A DNA stretch of 12,324 nucleotides from Hyphochytrium catenoides. Its lineage: Eukaryota > Sar > Hyphochytriomycetes > Hyphochytriales > Hyphochytriaceae. Made by a program: the position numbers and the translations under genes. Below, piece after piece: positions 8,024 through 12,324 of the stretch (positions are counted from its first letter, which is position 1; each line of letters begins with the position of its first letter). The stretch spans positions 1-12,324 of the forward strand of contig FLMG01004661.1 of assembly GCA_900088475.1 (NCBI GenBank). Reading direction: 5' to 3'. The notes below the pieces were generated by a model. The model saw only the letters and a list, made by a program, of their open reading frames with translations. It was not told where the DNA came from and did no database searches.

Positions 8024-9467
8024 AGAGTTAGCTGAATATCTATCTCGAGGTATCAAAGTAAACAAAGAACACAAAGCATTTGGGGTTCTTCTCCTTTTCA
8101 TTCTGGCTCTTCCTTCTAGAGTAGGCAGCACTCAGGTGGCACCCAACCCAGGCCACAGTCGGTGTAGGTGGGAGTTGTCAGAAAAGGATCCCGAGAAGCT
8201 CTTGCCAGAGCTCATTTCTTTGCGAGCTCCCTGTGCGGAACATCACAAGGTATTTATAGAGGTTGGGCTCGAATACCGAGAGTTCCAGAGTGTCGCCCCC
8301 CATCTCAGGCAAGAGATACTTCGATTTGTCCTGTGAAAAAGATTGGAATGACGACCAAGATGGAGCTAGGGTGCCGCCTTGTCCTTCACCACTACGAGGA
8401 CGCTTACAAAGACTGGAGTGACTACTCCTCGATGACCTCAGTCTGCAGAGCGCAGCTTTAGGAATTCTTCTGGCTGAAGATAAAAGAAAGCTACAGTCGA
8501 TGCTTCTCTACTACGATGACTACATAACAACGAGTTGAACAGAAAGTATATGATTGACTATTTGGCTTAGTATCACTGGATTGACGTTCGTGCACCTAAG
8601 GTGACCCCCGATAGCTTTGGCTGCGAGGCAAACGGAACCGTTTTGAGCTCACTATACCGGAGTCAACGTCGCTATTACCGATGGTGGAGCAGCAGGACCA
8701 CGAAGAGGCCAAAGCCCAACTCACGCCGTACAAACCCCTAACAAAGGCAGAAGAGGTGCAACGTCTGGCTTTGTGACCTAATCTATCCGGGCAAAATGCA
8801 GCTTTTGCTGATGCCAATGTGTGCTTGGGACCTCTTTCCCTCATGGCCTGATCACGGACTACAACGCTGTGAAATTATTTGGCTGCAAGATAGCTCATCA
8901 TGCATGTCCGCTGGCTCTAGCTATGTAGATGCTAGCATGTGCCGATTGGAGCAGCTCATTTATAGCCATACGCAGGGACACTATAATGCTAGAAGGGCTA
9001 ATCACAGTTGCCAGCTATGTAAGGATAAGGGGTAAATCAAGCAATGTTGACACGAGTGTAAGTGAGGATCAGACACTTCTACGTTTATTTGCAAGCTCGT
9101 GAGCCTGTGGACGAGGAGCAAGGTAGAAGCCTGGTCACATTACTTATTTCGGCTACACTCTCGGGGTACTTAGAGCCCTAATCTCCTCCTCTTCCTGAGT
9201 GTGAGGTTCCTAGGGTGCTCCTGCCATTTGTGACTCTCTAGCGTTGGGGAAGATGCCGGAAGAGATCAGAGTTGCTCCCTCTCGCCCGGTATTAGGAGGG
9301 GACGTAGCTGAAGGCACAGCAGGCGTTCCTAGAGGATCATAGCCCGTCCGGGAATCCCCCGTTGTGGAGCCTGCAGTAGACGAATGGTGGCAGCAAGCAG
9401 GGGGTCAGACCGAGGACAAGAAGGTGGAAGGACAACAAACAATTGCTACGAGAGAGAAGGAGCCCAT
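8024..9467. other. convergent spacer with unexplained coding-like fragments
   Basis: Between the AIF stop and the glucanase stop (on the other strand) lie about 1.44 kb. It must hold both 3' UTRs, but it is long for that. On the plus strand several stop-free pieces read like protein: a DYSSMTS-ending piece (to about 8440), AEDKRKLQ...YYDDY (about 8415-8535), LTKAEEVQRLAL preceded by a possible acceptor GATAG (8619-8772), a piece with ITDYNAVKLFGCKIAHHA (8848-8925), and a MPEEIRVAP piece (9253-9339). They sit in different frames with stops between, and I found no set of introns that joins them. I cannot name a family. A decayed gene or element, an intron-rich unknown gene, or chance are all open. 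Confidence 0.3.
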
Positions 9468-11971
9468 TCAAGGAAAAGAAGTGCAGTTTCGCCGACCTTT
9501 GCGTGCCTGCTGCTGTTTCTTGGCTTGAAAGATGGCGAAGGCGATGAGAACGAAGAAGGCAATAGCCGCAATCACGATGGCGACCACGCTAAAAGGAGAC
9601 ATTCCGCCATCATCTGGAGCAGGCGAGAGAGATGAAGAGCGAAACAGGAAGGAAGGTTAGTCAATGAAACCGAAGTGGAAGTACGAGGTGGGAGGCAAAG
9701 TGCTAAGCCGCCACAATCAAGAACCTTCAGGTAGAGTGCGGAACAGTAGCAGCTCCAAGTTCAATACCTGCGCCCTCTGCTTGAAGGCTGGAGGACTGCC
9801 CGCTGCCTTGGTTCTGAGCAGCGGATCCGCCACTGGCCCCTCCCTGTGTCTTACCAGAGGAGGGTGAGCTCCCCTTGGAAGGATTCGAAGTTGAGGTGTT
9901 GGGGCTGATGGTTGGAGGAGCCGAAGTCGGATACTTTGTGCAGTCTAGCGGTTCCTGCGAGAAGAGGATAGCATTGAGAGGTGTCAGCAAAGTAAAGATT
10001 GGCATACGTCAGAGGAGACTGTACCTCAAACCAGGGCTTGATAGTTCGGTTGGCATAGTAGACGCCCCAGTGAGCCTCTGGTCCGTCCTTCTCGCCCGAC
10101 TCTGTCAACTTCCACGCCTCATCAAAGGCGGCGAACCAGAAGTAATCCCATCCACGGCTGCCAATCTTGCACCCAAACTCTTGGTAGTAGTGCTGCGAGG
10201 TGGCAGGTCAGATGAGAGACATCCAATATATAAATGCCCGCACACACAGAGACACCAGAGAGAGACAGAGAGACAGAGAGGGAGAGCCACCGAGAGAAAG
10301 AGCTTAAGCTCTAGTAGCAGATAAGTGAACAGCCAGAACGGAGGGCAATAAAGCGTACCAAGGTAAGAGAAAATGGCCGAGCAGATCTTCAAGAAATTAG
10401 TAGCCAAGGGATCTAGGGCGAGAGATTGGAGAAGAAGAAGACACACCAATAGGGCAGCGGACAAGAAGAAAAACTGAGCTCATCCCTCTTTCTATCTCAC
10501 CTTCTGTGCTTCTGGCGTGGTGACAGCAGCAGGCTCAAAGGTGCCACCATTGTCTGGCCAACCAGTCTCTCCAATCAGGAACTTCTTGCCATTCGTAGCA
10601 GTAGTGGCGCCTGCCACAGAAGACATTCTGCCAATAAAATAGTCCATTCCGCTTTCAGGAGCGATCCCCTCCCAGTACGGGAAGCCATTTGCAGAGACAA
10701 TGTCAACCTAAAGAGCAAGAGTCAGATGGTGAAAGACCAATTCGTAGCATCGAAGGGCGATAAAGCTTGCGTCTGAAGATGGACACAAGCAAGAGACTGC
10801 CAAGGAAATGGAGAAAGGAAGAGAGTGGTGTGCTACTTACTGCGTCTATAAGTGGCTTAAGGTCTGCGCGGACGAGAACGTCGCCAATGTCTGTGCAGGT
10901 GACCAAGATATTGATTCCTGCACCTTGGAGTACGCTCTTGACAGTCTTGACATACTCTGCAGCCTAGGAAGGGAGAGGATAAGCGAAACATGAGAAAACA
11001 CTTTTCCAGGGGAAAGTAGCTGTGCAGGAGTGGAAGGCAATGTACTAAGAGGGAAGAGGATCTTCTAGGGGAGGGAAGATGGAAGAGATATATCAGTAAA
11101 GTGACTTCCTCTCTCACCTGGTCTGCCGTGATCTCTTTTCTATAGATGGCCTCACTTCCAACTTGGATGCCAATGACGTTCTTGAAGTCAATGCCGAGAG
11201 ACTTCTGGTTCTCTATAAGGTTCTTTAGATAGTTAAGCTCGGTTTGGAACACCGCTGGGTCCTGGTTGACCCACATGCCCAGCCAGAGAGGGAGGCCCGC
11301 CTTAGGCGCGGCTGCAGGAAGATAGAGAAATGGCTGAGGTTAAGGAAAAGAACCAACCTAATGGGAGGACACCCACGGAGACAGAACGTTCGGTGCAGGA
11401 GAGTGGATAAGGAGATAAGCGAGATAGGAGGAACACCATGGACAGTAAACATTGAAAGGATGGAGAGAGAGAGAGAGGCTGTGCATTGACCGTGAGGTAG
11501 AGCAGCGAACGCTAGACGTAAGCGGCGAAGAAGAGTCCCAGCACTAGAGGAAAAGAAGATTGAGAAGCCCGGCTGTGCAGGCCAATTCTGGAAGCAGCAC
11601 GCGCGCGCGAGAGAGAAAGAGAACAGACAGAATAGGCTGCTTTGGCTGCCTGTCAAGCACCAGCTGTGCTTCAAGTTGCTGAGAGATGGAGACAACATGG
11701 ACGACAATTCCTTCCGCGCACCTTTGAGCATCATTAGACCTGACTCGCAGTCGACCAGCGAGTAAATGCGCACTCTCTGAGCGATTTTGGCCACCAAAGC
11801 CAAGTCATAGTCCAGCTCCGCTTCAGAGGAGCAGCCTGCGGCACCCATCCATGTCGGCTGTCGCCGTGCATTATAGTTGATTCCCCAGAACTTGTAGGCA
11901 ATTTCTGCTGAGGCCATCGACGAGGAGACAACAAGCGCTAGGCTCAGCGCGAGGGCTTTGAGGCCTATCAT
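9468..11971 (-). CDS. GH17 beta-1,3-glucanase, secreted and membrane-anchored, 7 exons
   Basis: Read on the minus strand, predicted exons are 11971-11722, 11311-11118, 10963-10841, 10707-10501, 10192-10025, 9954-9768 and 9613-9468. All introns are GT-AG, phases match, and the product is 424 residues. GH17 enzymes cleave or transglycosylate beta-1,3-glucan (callose, laminarin-type storage glucan or wall glucan). Seen: signal peptide 1-22 (cut after MASA), GH17 fold from FWGINYN (28-34), acid/base E137 in VGSEAIYR (134-141), nucleophile E236 in IGETGWP (234-240), FDEAWK (281-286) and HWG (299-301), then a Ser/Gly/Thr-rich linker (about 323-380), one membrane helix (385-405) and a basic tail KKQQQARKGRR. 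Sequons occur at N306 and N333. This topology puts the catalytic domain outside the cell or in the secretory lumen. VGSE and GETGWP resemble fungal Bgl2-type rather than plant GH17 (VGNE, SETGWP; from memory). The ATG is the first after an in-frame stop, with A at -3. The last exon is the least certain in boundary, but its phase and TM content support it. Confidence 0.9.
10241..10302 (+). repeat. CA/GA-rich simple repeat inside glucanase intron 4
   Basis: ACACACAGAGA leads into GAGAGACAGAGA-type repeats. It lies within the 308-bp fourth intron (10193-10500); on the gene's own strand it is a CT/GT-rich tract, on the acceptor side of the intron. Confidence 0.7.
11312..11721 (-). other. glucanase intron 1 (410 bp) with CG and GA simple repeats
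   Basis: This is the longest intron of the gene. It starts GTGCGC and ends CTGCAG on the minus strand. It contains an alternating purine-pyrimidine run, GCACGCGCGCGCG (11597-11609), directly joined to a GA tract (11609-11622), and a second GA run at 11463-11478. Alternating CG runs can adopt Z-DNA; whether that matters here is unknown. Reading through the intron gives a Leu/Ser-rich frame with no motif. Confidence 0.7.
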
Positions 11972-12324
11972 CGTGTCCAAGCGCTCTTTTACACTGCCGT
12001 AGGGAGAGGAAAGAGGTTCTGATTATGACCGTTTGTACAACGGAACTGCCTAACTTTGGGATGGATGAGAATGGAAGAATGAAGAGCCAGCGCCGGATCG
12101 GTTGCCTAGCGAGGCAAGGCAGAGTTCCTTGCGCATTCTCTGCATCACACCGTGGCTAACCTCTTTCTTGTGGCTATTGCGGAGTATCTGGGTCCGCAGG
12201 AAGTTGTCCAGGAGTGAGAAAGGACCAAACACAGGTGTCAGAGGTGGGATGAGGGTGCACCAGCGCGCCATAAAGAGCGAAAGAGAGAGAGGGAGAGAGA
12301 GAGAGAGGGGGGGGAGAGAGAGAG
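11972..12324 (-). promoter_or_regulatory. presumed upstream region of the glucanase gene
   Basis: No further coding exon is supported up to the window edge. The region begins at the glucanase ATG and has an in-frame TAA about 40 bp before it. No clear TATA box or known factor site stands out. A CT tract (on the gene's strand) closes the window. Confidence 0.35.
12279..12324 (+). repeat. GA microsatellite with a G8 run, cut by the window edge
   Basis: All 46 bases are purines, mainly (GA)n, interrupted by eight G at 12307-12314. It lies about 310 bp and more upstream of the glucanase start and continues beyond the window. Confidence 0.85.

Noticed and set aside
8776-9110. Possible hAT transposase C-terminus from a PLALAM...LAC...SSS pattern
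   Set aside because: Spacing is two residues off the family pattern, the ERxFS core is absent, and a stop lies inside; not enough to name a transposon.
12050-12271. 73-codon minus-strand frame upstream of the glucanase
   Set aside because: Starts with ATG but shows no signal or domain and could only be an upstream frame in the leader; evidence is too thin.
1-12324. CRISPR array, rRNA, tRNA, insertion sequence or toxin-type module
   Set aside because: No spaced repeat array, no T-loop or cloverleaf consensus, no transposase with terminal repeats, and no toxin gene was seen on either strand.

Overview
The window looks like nuclear DNA of an intron-rich eukaryote. Two of its three clear genes are broken by GT-AG introns, one product carries a mitochondrial-type leader, one carries a secretory signal plus a C-terminal membrane anchor, and the intergenic DNA has GA/CT microsatellites. 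A Bgl2-like (fungal/oomycete-type) GH17 glucanase, a full AIF-type flavoprotein and compact introns (about 64-410 bp) would fit a stramenopile such as an alga or oomycete. That placement is inference, not proof.

Layout. Positions 1-2818 contain no gene I can support, only simple and inverted repeats, then a likely promoter region with three ACGT-core boxes (2027-2148) and a long GA tract (2496-2543). An intronless zinc alcohol dehydrogenase of the NADP(H)-type CAD/YahK group lies at 2819-3868 (+). About 0.8 kb of intergenic DNA follows, with one perfect short hairpin. A 13-exon gene at 4675-8023 (+) encodes a 553-residue mitochondrial apoptosis-inducing-factor-like flavoprotein; I rebuilt it exon by exon and all phases agree. 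From 8024 to 9467 there is an unresolved convergent spacer with coding-like fragments in shifting frames. A 7-exon gene at 9468-11971 (-) encodes a 424-residue secreted, membrane-anchored GH17 beta-1,3-glucanase; again all phases close. From 11972 to the right edge is its upstream region, ending in a CT/GA tract.

The genes do not form an operon-like unit. An aldehyde reductase/alcohol dehydrogenase, a mitochondrial oxidoreductase and a cell-surface glucanase have no obvious shared pathway, and I see no new multi-gene system. The points most worth a second look are inside the genes: an Asp-to-Asn change and a missing loop at the predicted FAD site of the AIF protein, a stop-free 3n intron and a paired splice donor in the same gene, the membrane anchor of the glucanase, and the unexplained 8.0-9.5 kb spacer.
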